In this document: piece by piece, positions 1-11,342 of the stretch | Layout of the letters: each line of letters begins with the position of its first letter | Numbering within the stretch: the stretch's first letter is position 1 | Assembly (NCBI GenBank): GCA_905397405.1 | Contig: CAJPVJ010000849.1 | Coordinates: 1 to 20,022 of the forward strand | Length of the DNA stretch: 20,022 nucleotides | Source: Oppiella nova | Taxonomy: Eukaryota > Arthropoda > Arachnida > Sarcoptiformes > Oppiidae | Direction: 5' to 3' | Translations under genes and position numbers: made by a program | The notes under the pieces: generated by a model | The model's input: the letters and a program-made list of their open reading frames with translations, nothing else | The model's database searches: none | What the model was told of the DNA's origin: nothing

Positions 1-622
1 TGTTTGTCTTTTTACTACTCGAGTTGTTAGATATTATTGTATTACATTTTTTTGCGTAAATATCCTTGTTGGAAAAATTGCAAAAATAATTTATTTAATT
101 ACTATACGTATAATATGTAAAAATTAATTTATATATTTTATTAGTATGCCCTGGTCTTCTTTTACCATATTTTATAGTATGATTATAAAATATAAAGTTA
201 TTTTATTTTAAGTAATTATTGTATTACAGTTTATATATATATATTATTTTTAAAAATAGTATTTAACTAAAAAATATATATTTCAAGTAAAAGCTTTAAT
301 TTCACATTTGTTGAAAATTATTTTAGTATACTAACTTTATAATGGATATGAATTCAATTTACAAAAAAACACTTTATTATAATTTATTAACCTTAATGTT
401 AGGAAAATACATTTTTATTTAAATATAACGTATATGTTGAGCATTATACTTTTGAAATATGGTTATTTTGTGGTTATGACTTATGCTGTCTGAGTCAAGA
501 ATATTCAATGAAATGTGTCTAAAATTCTTATAATAAATTGTTTTCGACTTGTGTTGACCCAAACCACTAAAACCCTTAAACATATTCAATACAGAAAACA
601 CATATAAATATAACTCTTTTTT
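1..622. other. AT-rich intergenic DNA, no gene seen
   Basis: This stretch is strongly AT-rich with many short A and T runs. No reading frame with recognisable protein character, no tRNA-like box and no long repeat was seen by eye. I searched it for a second copy of the G/C-rich LTR found near 7.6-8.2 kb and saw none. The base composition changes sharply at about 622-623, where the retroelement begins. Confidence 0.7.
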
Positions 623-2030
623 CTATAACAGCCAACATGTCCTCTCGTACGTCCAACACATGTTGTGGTATTAACTGAAAGTTTATCCGGTGAGACAATA
701 CTGGTTTATAATTCAAATCATTCTGAACGTTAATCTGCTTATGGTTGTACACTAGTCGGCCAACTCTAAATGATTGATTCATAGGAAGTGAAAAGGCATA
801 TGTGGGACAATCCATGGGCTCTATATTTTGGTACATTTTTATTTTAAGCGGGAAACAAAATATGTAATTCTCTTGGTCCACATGTTTGACTGTGAGCACG
901 TCCTCTTCGATGATGTCACTGGTGTTTTCACACCGAAATTTGCGCCAAAACTTTTGGTTGGGATTTAATCTTTTTTTCTTACAATATGTCTGATCCGGTC
1001 TCAATATTATGTCACCCAAATCTCCCACTTCGGCGCCCTTTGCCGGAACAATACAATCTAGTTCTTCATCATATATCACGAGTTTAGGGCCGATATATGA
1101 TTGGAAACAGGTTTCGCCCTCTGGTCCGGACTCCGGTTGATAGGCAACAGTGAAAGCATCTGCACTTAAGATAAATGTTTTCAATTCAATCATTCTTAAC
1201 TCAAATTTCCATAAAACAAGTCCTTTTTCTTCGTCGATTGCACAATCCAACGCTTTCGCGTACTCCAGGGGACAGGTATGTGTGCACGGTAAGGTAGCAT
1301 TAAATATTTGTAAAATATGAAGATTCACTGCCCTCTTATCCCACGATCTCGTGATGTCAAACATAGAACTCTTGGTTATAGCTAACAATCCTCCTAACTT
1401 AGACATAATTACTAGAGCCTGTGGTAGGGTTCGCTCCATGTGCTCCACTCGCGCCGACACTTCGTCTGTAAATTCCGTAACTGCCATGACCTCCATCTGC
1501 AGTCGTTTTAGAGCTAATTTTTCGTGTCTGTCATTTTGTATGATTTGGTCTAATGTTTGCGATAATAATATTTGTTTATTCTGAACGTCCGACATTAGCT
1601 TTTCGACGGCCGCCACTCGAGTCAAAGCGCCCGCCGCCAGTCCAATAGTTGTCACACCACCGATTATAATAGCGCCAAGACCAGCCACAGCTGCTGCTAT
1701 ACGCCTATGACGTACCGGTGCCTCTAAATCTATTGAACGGGTCTCACAGATTGATCGTATGGGGCGTAAGAAGTCAGCCTCATATGTGGTGTTACACCAT
1801 TCGTATAACTCCTTTTGTGAACCTTTTGGTAGTATATCTGAGTTGGAAAGTAGTTCACACGGAGAGTTAAATTTGATTGCCATATGGACGGGTGAAATAC
1901 CGGTCACCACTGGTCTGCCTGTATCTCTCCATATAATTGGTGATACTTTGTGAAACAGAGTGTTGGTTTGACCGATAATTGCGATAACCACTGTTAGTAA
2001 AAGTGCAGGATTGTAGCGTATGGGAGGAAT
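623..2030 (-). mobile_element. Envelope-like region of the retroelement (fossil)
   Basis: After the integrase C-terminus and an acidic linker comes a hydrophobic signal-like segment (ALLLTVVIAIIGQ), then an ectodomain with Cys residues and an N-glycosylation site (CNTT). A basic furin-type site (VRHRR) is followed at once by a long Gly/Ala-rich hydrophobic segment beginning IAAAVAGLGA, resembling a fusion peptide. A heptad-like coiled-coil stretch follows, then a Cys-bearing distal domain. This layout is that of class I or baculovirus-F-type fusion proteins, the kind errantiviruses carry. The assignment to a fold is inference from layout. The region is incomplete here. Confidence 0.75.
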
Positions 2031-2329
2031 ACCACGGGTTGCACGTGTGGATCGGCGCACATGTATATTGGCGTTGTTTGCATCCATAAGACCCTGGTCA
2101 TTATCTGAGCCTTCAATTCGGCGTGCATCGGGTTCTGTCAGTCCTTCCTCGCCTTGTCCTCCATTCCCTTCACTGACTGGTGGTGTATATATTACTGTGT
2201 CTGATCCACTGGTTGACTGTAACGGTATCGGGACGGGGACCGCTACGTCCATCGGTATATCGGCCTCTATCTCGGTCTCGGAATCTGATGCCATTCCAGA
2301 GGTCACATTATCAGACGTTGATTCCAGTA

Positions 2330-5300
2330 TATCGCGGGTATAACATGGCGAGAGTTTGGATACATGGACAACTTCACGTTTACGTTTCCCACGAATTGGT
2401 TCCACTATATAGTCGACCTCTTTGAAGCGCTCGATCACCCGATAGGGCCCTTTATTTTTATGGAGTAATTTGTCTGTCATTCCCTTTAGACGGGCTGGTT
2501 TGTAGACCCATACGAGATCTCCGATGGCGTACGACACGTCCCGATGGCGTCGATCATAAAATCGCTTTTGGTCTGATTGAGATGCCTGGATATGAGTGCG
2601 AACAATGTCCCACAGCTTAGGCATCACTTCACACAATCTCTTTGCGTACTCTTTGGTGTCGTCGAACCGTTTTAGTGTCTCTCCGGTCGTTATCTCAAGG
2701 GGTAGACGTACCTCACGGCCATACAGTGCTGTGAATGGCGCTAATTTGATTGATGTCTGTAGACTCGAATTGTACGCAAATCTTAACATTGGTATGAAGG
2801 CGTCCCAATCCCGTTGAGTCATGTCCACATACTTTGAAATCATTTTGCATATAATGCCATTGGCTTTCTCCACCTGACCACAAGTACTGGGCTTATATGC
2901 CGTACTCCTGATATGTCTGGTGCCCATGATTGCAAACACTTGCTGCACGACTTCCGCTAAAAAGTTTTTCCCCAAATCGGATAATATTTCCTCGACGACT
3001 CCGTGTCGGCAAAAGATCTCGTCCACTAAAAATCGCGCAGTTGTTTCGGCCGTGATGTCTTTTACGGCCATCACCTCCACCCACTTTGTTAGATAGTCTA
3101 TGGCTACTAATAAATATTTGTTGCCATTATGGGACGACCTGAATGGCCCTACGGCGTCGACTCCGACCCTTGCAAATGGTCCGCGCACGGGTATGCTTTG
3201 CAGTAGACCGCCAGGGAGCTTGTTTTTATTGCCTTTTGTTTGGCAGTCCATACATGATTTGCAGTATTTTATGACATATTTGTGTAATTTACGCCACCAA
3301 TATTTAACACGAACTCTATCTAGAGTTTTACGGCTTCCGAGGTGTCCACTGAGGGGATCGTCATGTGCGGCATACAGTATATCCTTTCTCATCACTGTTG
3401 GTATGACCCACACATATCTATTACCGAGATGTGTGCCGACACGCCGATATAATATGCCATCATTTACCATAAATTGTGACAAACGTTGACACTCACGGGG
3501 TGACAGTACGAATAAGTTGTTTAGTTTGTTAATAATATGCGCTGTTTCTGGATCTTTGATTAGCTCTGCTCGCAAATCGTATGGTGGCAACTGGTCCATT
3601 AAGTTGCATATTATTTCTATTGGGTTGACCACCGAAGGGTTAGGTCTATGTATGCCTACCAGGAGTGACATATCAATTGGTACCATATGGTCGGGTGGGT
3701 CCACAGGGTGCCTCGAGATTTCGTCGGCGTCTCTATGCAGGTGTCCAGGGCGGTATACAATACGACATTTAAATTCCATAAAAGTCTCCAACCAACGGGC
3801 GATCCGTGGCGGTGGTTCCGGTCGTGTTAAAAGTGATTTGTGGTTCACATGATCAGTAACCAGGTCAAACTGAATTGAGAATAGGTAGCACCGGTAGCGC
3901 CTTAATCCATACACCATTGCTAATAGCTCTCTTTCGCCAATAGTGTAGCGTTTTTCAGTGTCCGACAAGCATCTGCCGGCGCAACACACGATCCGCCACT
4001 GGTTGTCGTGGAGTTGTGTTAATATGGCACCCAGCCCGACGTCAGATGCATCACACCGTAGCTCTGTTCGTAACGACTCGTCAAAATGGGCTAATACTCG
4101 GTCACTACATAACTCTGTTTTTATGCGTTCAAAAGCTAATTGCTGATCCGACCCCCACACAAATTTGCGGTTCTTTTTAGTTAAATCCGAAATAGGTTTC
4201 GATATACGAGCGAAATCAGGCACTAATTTCCTATAATAATTAGCCAACCCTAGGAATGATCGGACTTCGGTGACATTCTGTGGGATCGCACGCTCACGAA
4301 TTTGGCGCACTTTATCCGGGTCAGCCGACACGCCATTTGCATCTACCTGGTGACCAAGGAACACAGTTTGAGTCATCCCGAATTGACATTTCTCCGCGTT
4401 GAGAGTTAAGTTGGCTTCCGAGAATCGGTCCAATACTTTATCAATTTTGCTTACATGATCATTGAAATCAGCAAAACTGTACAAAAGGCAGTCATCAATA
4501 TATGATAAAACAAATACATATGAATAGCCACTTAGAACTAAGTCTAGTAAACGTTGATATGTAGCGCTCGCCCCAACCAGTCCCATTCCCATCATATTAA
4601 ATTGATAACAGCCGTCCATAGTGACCACATTTGTCTTATAGCGGTCGCACTCACGGATCGGCACCTGGTGGTAACCTTTATTCTGGTCCAGTTTTGTAAA
4701 CCACACACTTCCTTTCAGGCACATTAATGATAGTTCGATATTGACCATTGGATAGCAATCGAACTCAGTAACAGCATTCAGTGGTCTCCAATCGGCACAT
4801 ATCCTATACGTCCCGTTAGGCTTTTTTACGAGCACAACACCAGTACCCCACGGACTCCTGGATGGAGATACTATTCCCATAAGCAATCGAACTCAGTGAC
4901 CGCATTCAGTGGTCTCCAATCGGCACATATCCTATACGTCCCGTTAGGCTTTTTTACGAGCACAACACCAGTACCCCACGGACTCCTGGATGGAGATACT
5001 ATTCCCATTTTCTCATATTCTTTAAATTGGTTTTTAATGAGCTCCCGTTCCGCGAATGAACACTTGTATGGTCCCCGGCGGACAGGTTTTGCACTCCCGG
5101 TGCGTATTTCGTGCTCAATAAGGGTAGTCCTTCCAATCATTTCCGGTTTGAATGCAAATAACTTTATGTGTTTGTCGAGTACAGACTTTAAACTATGGCG
5201 CTCATTAGATGATAGGGTAATCCCGACCTCAACTGTACCGCCACTCAATTCCATAGGCTGACACTTGTCTGTGCACTCTCTTCCCTCAGGTTTATCGTCG

Positions 5301-5884
5301 GTGTCACACTTGGGTTGTGGCGTATTTATTGCCACGATATCGGTGTGAAGGTTATTCCAGTTATCGCTTAGATTCATAACTCCTTGTTGTGACTCATTGG
5401 TACGTACTGAGTGAACGACCCCTTCATTCGCATCCTTTGAAGAGGGGACAAGTGATGGTTCAGTGTCCCTACGTCCTTCATGTATGGCCCCTATAGTAAC
5501 GACTTCATAATTTGTGTCCAATCGCTCCGCGGTCCCAATCATAGTACCGGCAGTCAGCTGTATGGGATCCGGCTGGAAGTTACTGACTGCCAACACTGTA
5601 CCCCATCCAGTGCTACGACAAACGCTATTTGGCACCATATATTTTCGTTTCGTGTATGTGTCCGACCTACCGGTGACTGTGTACATAATATCGACCTTCG
5701 GGGAGTTCGCAACTATAACCTTGGCCATTATAGTGGTGCGCGCCGGGATCTCGAGGTCGTCCTTAATGTGGACGCCGTTCCCACGACTTGCCATACATTC
5801 AGTGCACTCGATATCAAACACGCCGTCTCTCACAATCATATCGTTGGTGTCAAAGCGGACAGTGTTGTTTTTTATAGACACCAT
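2330..5884 (-). mobile_element. pol region: reverse transcriptase, RNase H and integrase (fossil)
   Basis: Domains in order on the minus strand are as follows. A linker leads to the RT, with FTKLDQNKGYHQV, the YIDD catalytic box at about 4491-4502, and FLGLANYYRKLVPDF. RNase H has a DASDVGLGAIL motif and an ERELLAMVYGLRRYR segment. The integrase has an HHCC zinc-binding domain (HDDPLSGHLG and CKSCMDCQ), then a catalytic core with GVDAVG, SDLGKNF and GQVEKANG that form a D-59-D-35-E triad. A GPY/F-type C-terminal module follows (IGDLVWVYKP, NKGPYRVIERF). The domain set and order identify a Ty3/gypsy Pol that copies element RNA into DNA and inserts it into chromosomes. The region belongs to a broken copy. 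Confidence 0.93.
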
Positions 5885-6254
5885 GGTGTTTGTCCGTTTG
5901 CTTACGTTTCGGCCAATAAGTATCGGTTGAGTGAGTTGGGTTACATAACGGTATAGCCATACATTAGCATGAGAGACCGGCAGCCTTAGCCATATTTACT
6001 ATCCGACCACTCGGGCTGGTTAATAGAGGTTACAGAGGGGTAAACGTCAGAGCTAGCCTAAGGGTTTTATAATGTTGTGAATTATCAGTCCCATAGCCAG
6101 TGCCATATCTTTACGGACAATCGTGACAGTTGCCCCAGAGTCGACCACACCTTTGAAGTTATCGCCATTTACACACATCTCCACGAACGCTAAGTCATCC
6201 CTTATCCCATTGTTCGGACGTCTACTCCTAGCATTTCGATACACGAGTAACAAA
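5885..6254 (-). mobile_element. Aspartic-protease-like region of the retroelement (fossil)
   Basis: A retropepsin-type active-site motif, VVDSGATVTIV, lies near 6125-6150 in the minus frame, just downstream of gag and upstream of RT. This is where Ty3/gypsy elements carry their protease. In intact relatives the enzyme dimerises and cuts the Gag-Pol polyprotein. The limits given are approximate and the region is part of a broken element. Confidence 0.7.
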
Positions 6255-7485
6255 CCGACAACTCCCGAATATAAATACAATGACAACAGCCACGCAACCA
6301 AATTTAGTCCCGTTAAGAAATGTATCACCGGATGAGAAACTGTAGGTTTCGTGAAATATAACCGTGCATGTGATCTCGTCTGATCCCTGTTCATGCCCCG
6401 TTGCCGGTCGCCCTGTCCACGACTTGGGCGGTAATCGCGTCTCCCAAACTGCCCACTAACTCGTTGTTGCGAGTTGTTGGCCGTGGTCTTAACCAGGTCT
6501 GCCATTCCGTTGACACTTTTGGCCATCATTTCAGTCATTGAAGCCATACTTTTGGTGAAAGTGTCAATCATTTTGTTAACATCACTTTCCTTAGCCTGTG
6601 CTCTGCTCGCGTGTTGAGTTGCATCATAACTGGCGTCTCCGATTGCGAGTTGTGCGTGGTCTGTTTTTATTTGCAACTGTAAACCTCTTTCCACAAGTTT
6701 GGCTTTTTCTAACAGCGTCTTTAACGTCTTGACCTCATAGGGCACTACCATTGATAACCGGCGTCTCCGATTGCGAGTTGTGCGTGGTCTGTTTTTATTT
6801 GCAACTGTAAACCTCTTTCCACAAGTTTGGCTTTTTCTAACAGCGTCTTTAACGTCTTGACCTCATAGGGCACTACCATTGCGGCGACCTCCGGAAGCAT
6901 CCCTTCAATTATGCGCTGAACCCTTTCCTCCTCGTCGATATTATGCTCGGGGTCCATTCGCTCTAATAGACGGCTCATATCATTTTATATTAATGTATGT
7001 AAAAGCTTCTCAAAAACAAAGGCAAACGCTTGTGATAGAGAATCCACAACAAACATAGGTGAGCCTTCCTTCCGCAAACAGTAATAGAACTGGTATCGAA
7101 GGGTCAATCTGGGCGGCGTGGCGTCTTTCTGATCCACTACATACCAGCTCAACGCCGGGCCCTGTAGGTATGATCCGATCCGCTGAATCATACGTGTTTC
7201 GGTCCACCCGTTGCCCAAAGCGGCCATCTCATAGCGCTGAAGCCATTCCCCCACGTCTTGCCCTGGGCCATTACTAAATGGCACTAATTTGAGCTGTCCT
7301 GAGGCCATTAGTCTCTGTTCAAACTGGTCAAATTGATCAGCAATTTGGTTGTTCTGTGTGTCAGCCATCGAGTTATTGCTAAATAACTGGCTATTGTTAT
7401 CACAATTTTGTGAATCACTAAAACACTGTTTAATTGATTCAACAGTTTCAAACCAGTTCCGATCACTATCAGAACTGTCGTTCAT
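6255..7485 (-). mobile_element. gag-like region of the retroelement (fossil)
   Basis: The region begins at an ATG at 7485, about 115 bases after the primer site. It encodes a Gln/Asn/Ser-rich N-terminal part followed by a capsid-type segment with motifs such as GEWLQRYE and GPALSWY, typical of Ty3/gypsy gag (a retrotrans_gag-like fold). Further on lies an Arg/Gly-rich stretch (RGQGDRQRG) that may bind RNA. No CCHC zinc knuckle was seen. The region is broken. Confidence 0.75.
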
Positions 7486-7602
7486 ATAAACACATAAATG
7501 TTAATAGTTTTATGTAACTTACTGTTAAATTACTAAATTCGCGCACAATGTTATACAACTAAAATCACAACTCTGATTTACTTTTTGTGTCACCACTCGT
7601 TT

Positions 7603-7620
7603 ATCCTGTCGCGGACGCCA
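7603..7620 (-). other. Primer-binding site, tRNA-Arg-like
   Basis: On the minus strand this reads TGGCGTCCGCGACAGGAT, directly after the LTR end with a one-base spacer. The plus-strand complement ends in CCA, as a mature tRNA 3' end does, and resembles from memory an arthropod tRNA-Arg(TCG) 3' end. The 412/mdg1 group of Drosophila uses tRNA-Arg in the same way. The tRNA identity is inferred from memory and was not checked against this genome. Confidence 0.8.
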
Positions 7621-7621
7621 A

Positions 7622-8230
7622 TGTTAGTGTAATAATTTAAACTATAGAACTCCAAACTACCGGTGCCGATAAATCACCTAATAGTGGGCCCCTTTCTAAC
7701 CCACAAGACCCACTGTTGGTCGTCGTGAACACACCTGTCCACTAAATACTGGCAATTACTGCCCTACCGGGTCGACCACTGTGACCCTTATTTGTGGCCC
7801 CAACTTTGGGTCCACCGTTAATGAGGTGAATCTCAAACCTCAGATCGTCGGCGCGTCCACTGCCGGTGCTGTTCGCTCGACACCACCAGTCCTCCCAATG
7901 CTATCCGTCCGACCGGTGCTATCCCTTTTTCCGCTCGACCTGTCCTCCAGATATCGCTCGATAGTCAGCCCCTATGCTGACAAAGGGTCTCCAGCCGTGC
8001 GATGCTGTCGGCGCCCCCGCACGTGAATCGTGTCCCAGTCGACCCTTGTCGACCACCGTGTAGGTGTTGACCTCCCGGTGCCACCCCTGGCGCCCGGTTA
8101 TGAGTGGACCACCTGTCCACTGACTGTCGACACTCTTGTCGACCGCACAAACACCAACACTAAACCACTGGATCCACGACCACCACAATCGCACCAAACA
8201 ATCGCACAAATCCACGAAATTAAATTAATT
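7622..8230 (-). repeat. Single LTR of the Ty3/gypsy-type element
   Basis: The inner boundary is supported by a TG dinucleotide at 7622-7623 (TGTTAGTG on the plus strand, so the LTR ends in CACTAACA on the minus strand). It sits one base from the primer-binding site, as expected. The region is G/C-rich, non-coding and full of short internal repeats such as GTCGAC. The outer edge cannot be placed exactly: G/C richness fades at about 8215-8260, giving a length of about 600 bp, within the usual Ty3/gypsy range. A TATATA-type string near 8263-8268 could belong to the U3 promoter if the LTR extends that far; this is inference. Confidence 0.7.
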
Positions 8231-8576
8231 TACAATTAATCTAATTTACAATTAATTTATTGTATATAAGTATTTAATAAAATAAACTTCAAATAAAAGA
8301 TTACATTAAGGTTCGGTAAGTGTATATAAACTTAGAGAAAATGACACAAAATATATAGAAAAACTACTCCCTTATATAATAAAATCACTGCTATTTATAC
8401 CACAATTACTGTCAAAACTAACTCTAATGTTTAATATATTCAAATACATAAAAATACCAAATTGAGTAAAACTGTGGGCTAAAACAAATAGAAACTGTCC
8501 TTTGAAATGATAACTACTTTTGGGCGACTATTACTATTTAATTTAGGTGATAGTTATCTGTCACTGGGCGTTGGAT

Positions 8577-8618
<42 letters not shown>

Positions 8619-9204
8619 TTTCGTATGTTATTTGTCTCAAATTGTGTCCACTATTTTTTCATAATACAGTTCACAAAACAATACAGGATTGAAAATTCAC
8701 AAAACAATAAACAGAGAGGGATGTATAGTTAAGTTAATAATTCACATTAGTTAATTTACAATAATATTTAAGTAAATATGATTGTCCAGGATTCCTCCTT
8801 TTTCCCCTTTTTTCTACCTTTACATTAAACTATTGGATCACTTTTTGACTCATTTTCACAAAATTAGATTATAGATCAAAAGTTTTCATTCTAAATATAA
8901 CATAAATTACTGTAAATATATTTTAAAATATTAATCACACTCAATTATAATTATGGTAAAATATAAGCAATTCAATATTAACTACAAAGTAATTCTCAAA
9001 CTAAAATATTCTATTAATTAGTGATTAAATATTTATAAAAAAAACATTCTTATTTAAAACTAGATTCAAAAACTACTTAATAAAACGACTAAATATATAT
9101 GATAATTGTTACAAATTGAAAAGTAAAATTATTCAGGCTAAATACTCTAAAATACTTTTAAATATTAAAATAGCAGTTAAAATTGGTTAATAAATGTTGA
9201 ATTA
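8231..9204. other. AT-rich DNA between the LTR element and the envelope fragment
   Basis: Mostly A/T runs without coding character. At about 8222-8258 there is a short direct repeat of a TAATTTACAATTAAT-like unit beside the LTR edge. A CT microsatellite is annotated separately. A pyrimidine-rich T/C stretch occurs at about 8790-8820. Nothing else could be supported; in particular no second LTR copy was recognised. Confidence 0.6.
8577..8619. repeat. (TC)n microsatellite
   Basis: A run of about 21 TC dinucleotides with one TATC interruption. It is a simple-sequence repeat likely to vary in length. The Ser/Leu-rich frames it creates are low-complexity artefacts. Confidence 0.95.
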
Positions 9205-9624
9205 GCTGTTTATTGGCACTCACTCCCGGAAAGCGAATCGTTTCTTATTTTCCGGTTCGGGTGATGAGGGGACAACCCCGTCGGTCACCTGCTGGCGGTC
9301 TGTATCCACTATTTCAATTGAGACCCCTTTTACATATGTGGCCATTGAGTTGTCGGTTGGTTTGATACGTGCCGCGGTGTGTATGGTAGGCCAACGATAC
9401 TAACGAGGTTATTAATATTAACAGCATTTTGACTAGGGTCACATACATATGTGCGATACCAAAACAAACCACCACAGTTAACTGAGCTATAGGGCTATAA
9501 CAGCCAACATGTCCTCTCGTACGTCCAACACATGTTGTGGTATTAACTGAAAGTTTATCCGGTGAGACAATACTGGTTTATAATTCAAATCATTCTGAAC
9601 GTTAATCTGCTTATGGTTGTACAC
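9205..9624 (-). mobile_element. Detached envelope-end fragment of the same retroelement family (fossil)
   Basis: This G/C-richer island in AT-rich DNA has the same orientation as the main element. Its high-coordinate part (9495-9624) repeats a block of the envelope region of the main copy. The rest encodes, in minus-strand frames, a hydrophobic membrane-anchor-like stretch and a short charged tail-like segment, as would fit an envelope C-terminus. It is broken and has no LTR that I can see next to it. It may be a separate truncated copy, or a piece displaced by rearrangement or by the assembly. Confidence 0.65.
9495..9624 (-). repeat. 130-bp block shared with 623-752
   Basis: Positions 9495-9624 match 623-752 base for base as far as I can read, in the same orientation, about 8.9 kb apart. 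Sequence on both sides differs completely. The block lies in the envelope-like region of the retroelement family. Confidence 0.9.
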
Positions 9625-11294
9625 AAGTATTATGTCAAGTGTTTTGTTATGTCCTAACTTTTAAGTGTTTTGTTATTTGTCTCTCCCTACATATCAATTC
9701 AATTATTAAGTGTAATCAATTAAATGTTATTATAAATTCATTTATACTAACAGTATTTAATTTACATTATTGAACGTTGATTACAATATATTACATTCGT
9801 TGCAAACAATTGGAAAAAAAATAACTAAAACGACTCAATCATACAAACACTAAATTAAATATTCATGAATTAATTTACGGTAATAAGTAATTATATTAAA
9901 GATTGTCTCAAATGATATTCAAAATTACAGTCGGGTTTCACTAATTCTCTCACAAATATTTTTTTGGTCAAACTTAATCAGAATTTTAATTCAGGTTAAT
10001 AAGTGATAGAGTTTCAAATCTAATCACTTATAGCTAAAAGCTATCATTTTTTATTTGATTTTTAATTGAAGAATATTTGATACATTGATTTTGTGCCACC
10101 GTTTCCATCAGTTCCTGCAGTTTTGCGGAAACTCTCACTTATATTCACACGTTTTCATAAAACAAAAATATAATACTCAGTGAAAAAACAAATAAAATCA
10201 AATTTCATTCCCTTTAGGGTCCAGTATTTTGTCAAATAAAATAAAAACATTTACCGTTTAGTCCATTAATGTATTTCATTCATGTTTTATTAGCTATTTA
10301 AATCTATTCATTGTATGTGATTAAACATGAATTATATTATGAGAAAAATTACTTCTCAAAGAATTTTAACTTAATATTATGAAAATATGATAAAGGTGCA
10401 CTACACGATTATAATTACATGTATATAGAGTACAAGATATACATTTTAATATAAAATGTGTTAGAGATTTGAAAAGTATCTATTTTGAATAAAGATCATA
10501 ATTGTTTAAGGAATTGCACACTTATTTTATTAGTTATTATTAAACATGAAAAATAAAATATTTAATGTATTAATAATTAATTAATCATAAAATATTTTTG
10601 CTATAAGAATTTATTGAAATTTCATTACGGATACTTAATTATATATTAGTTTAAATAGTAAAAGCAATTTATTTTGAATATTAAAGAAAAATTAATGTAC
10701 TGTAGGTTTGGATAGGAATCACAGAATTGACTTTTTTAAATAGCAAAAAAATCATTTCAAAATTATATATAACCATTAAATCAAACGGAAAACGAATAAC
10801 ATTATACGTTGTTAATAACCGTAGCAGATAACCATAATGTGTTTAGCCTGGTATATTTGGCAATTACTAATTAGCTCACGTATGCACTCAAAGTAGTAGT
10901 TTCTGTGCCGACTCTAATTTAGATATTTCTTTCGTATAACGGAACTAATGATGAGTCAATTAATACAGTATTTCTCAATTTTCTGTTACAAAAAAGGGAA
11001 CACAGATACAGTATAATTAATCAAATAATTATATACTGTACATCAATAATTATTATTTTATAGTTATATTAAAAATTTTACTAATAAAATATAATAATTT
11101 AAATGTGAAACAATGAAATACAACTGTGATATTGCTTGATAGACTATTAAATACTGTTTAGTAACTTATGTAAAAAATTATATAACTTATAAGTCTATGA
11201 ATTCAATTCCTAATATATTAAGAATTTTAAAATATTTATTTTATTAGTACATTTACTTTATTTGTATTTTTTTATTTACAAAATCAGATCAAAT

Positions 11295-11298
11295 CCTC

Positions 11299-11340
<42 letters not shown>
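11295..11340. repeat. (CT)n microsatellite
   Basis: A dinucleotide CT/TC run of about 46 bases with one TG interruption near 11306, ending in TCCTCT. Simple-sequence repeat. Confidence 0.95.

Positions 11341-11342
<2 letters not shown>

Larger units (their letters stand above)
623..8230 (-). mobile_element. Ty3/gypsy-type LTR retroelement with an envelope-like region (broken fossil)
   Basis: The order on the minus strand is LTR, primer-binding site, gag, protease, reverse transcriptase, RNase H, integrase, then an envelope-like region. Protease before RT, and integrase after RNase H, is the Ty3/gypsy (Metaviridae) order. The RT box YIDD, a DSGAT protease motif, an HHCC zinc motif and a D-59-D-35-E integrase triad support the family. 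The tRNA-Arg-like primer site recalls the 412/mdg1 group; the envelope recalls errantivirus-type elements. It is much richer in G/C than its flanks. The copy is broken, with about five breaks, and only one LTR is visible. Its age cannot be read from LTR divergence, but the well-kept pol domains and the absence of visible differences in a shared 130-bp block suggest a fairly young insertion. The high-coordinate edge is approximate (8200-8280). Confidence 0.93.

Noticed and set aside
1-622. Second LTR of the element at its low end
   Set aside because: Distinctive words of the LTR (GTCGAC clusters, ACCTGTCCACT, TGTTAGTG) are absent, and composition is that of flanking host DNA.
1351-5956. Several plus-strand open frames of 60-158 codons
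   Set aside because: They lie opposite the retroelement pol and envelope regions, have no family resemblance and are shadows of the minus-strand coding sequence.
8507-8732. Two overlapping 61-residue plus-strand frames rich in Ser and Leu
   Set aside because: They are translations of the TC microsatellite and have no other protein character.
7622-9752. TGTTAGT at 7622 and ACTAACA ending at 9752 as the two ends of one LTR
   Set aside because: The 7-base inverted match is exact, but the span of 2.1 kb would enclose an envelope fragment and host-like AT-rich DNA. A 7-base match over this distance is easily chance.
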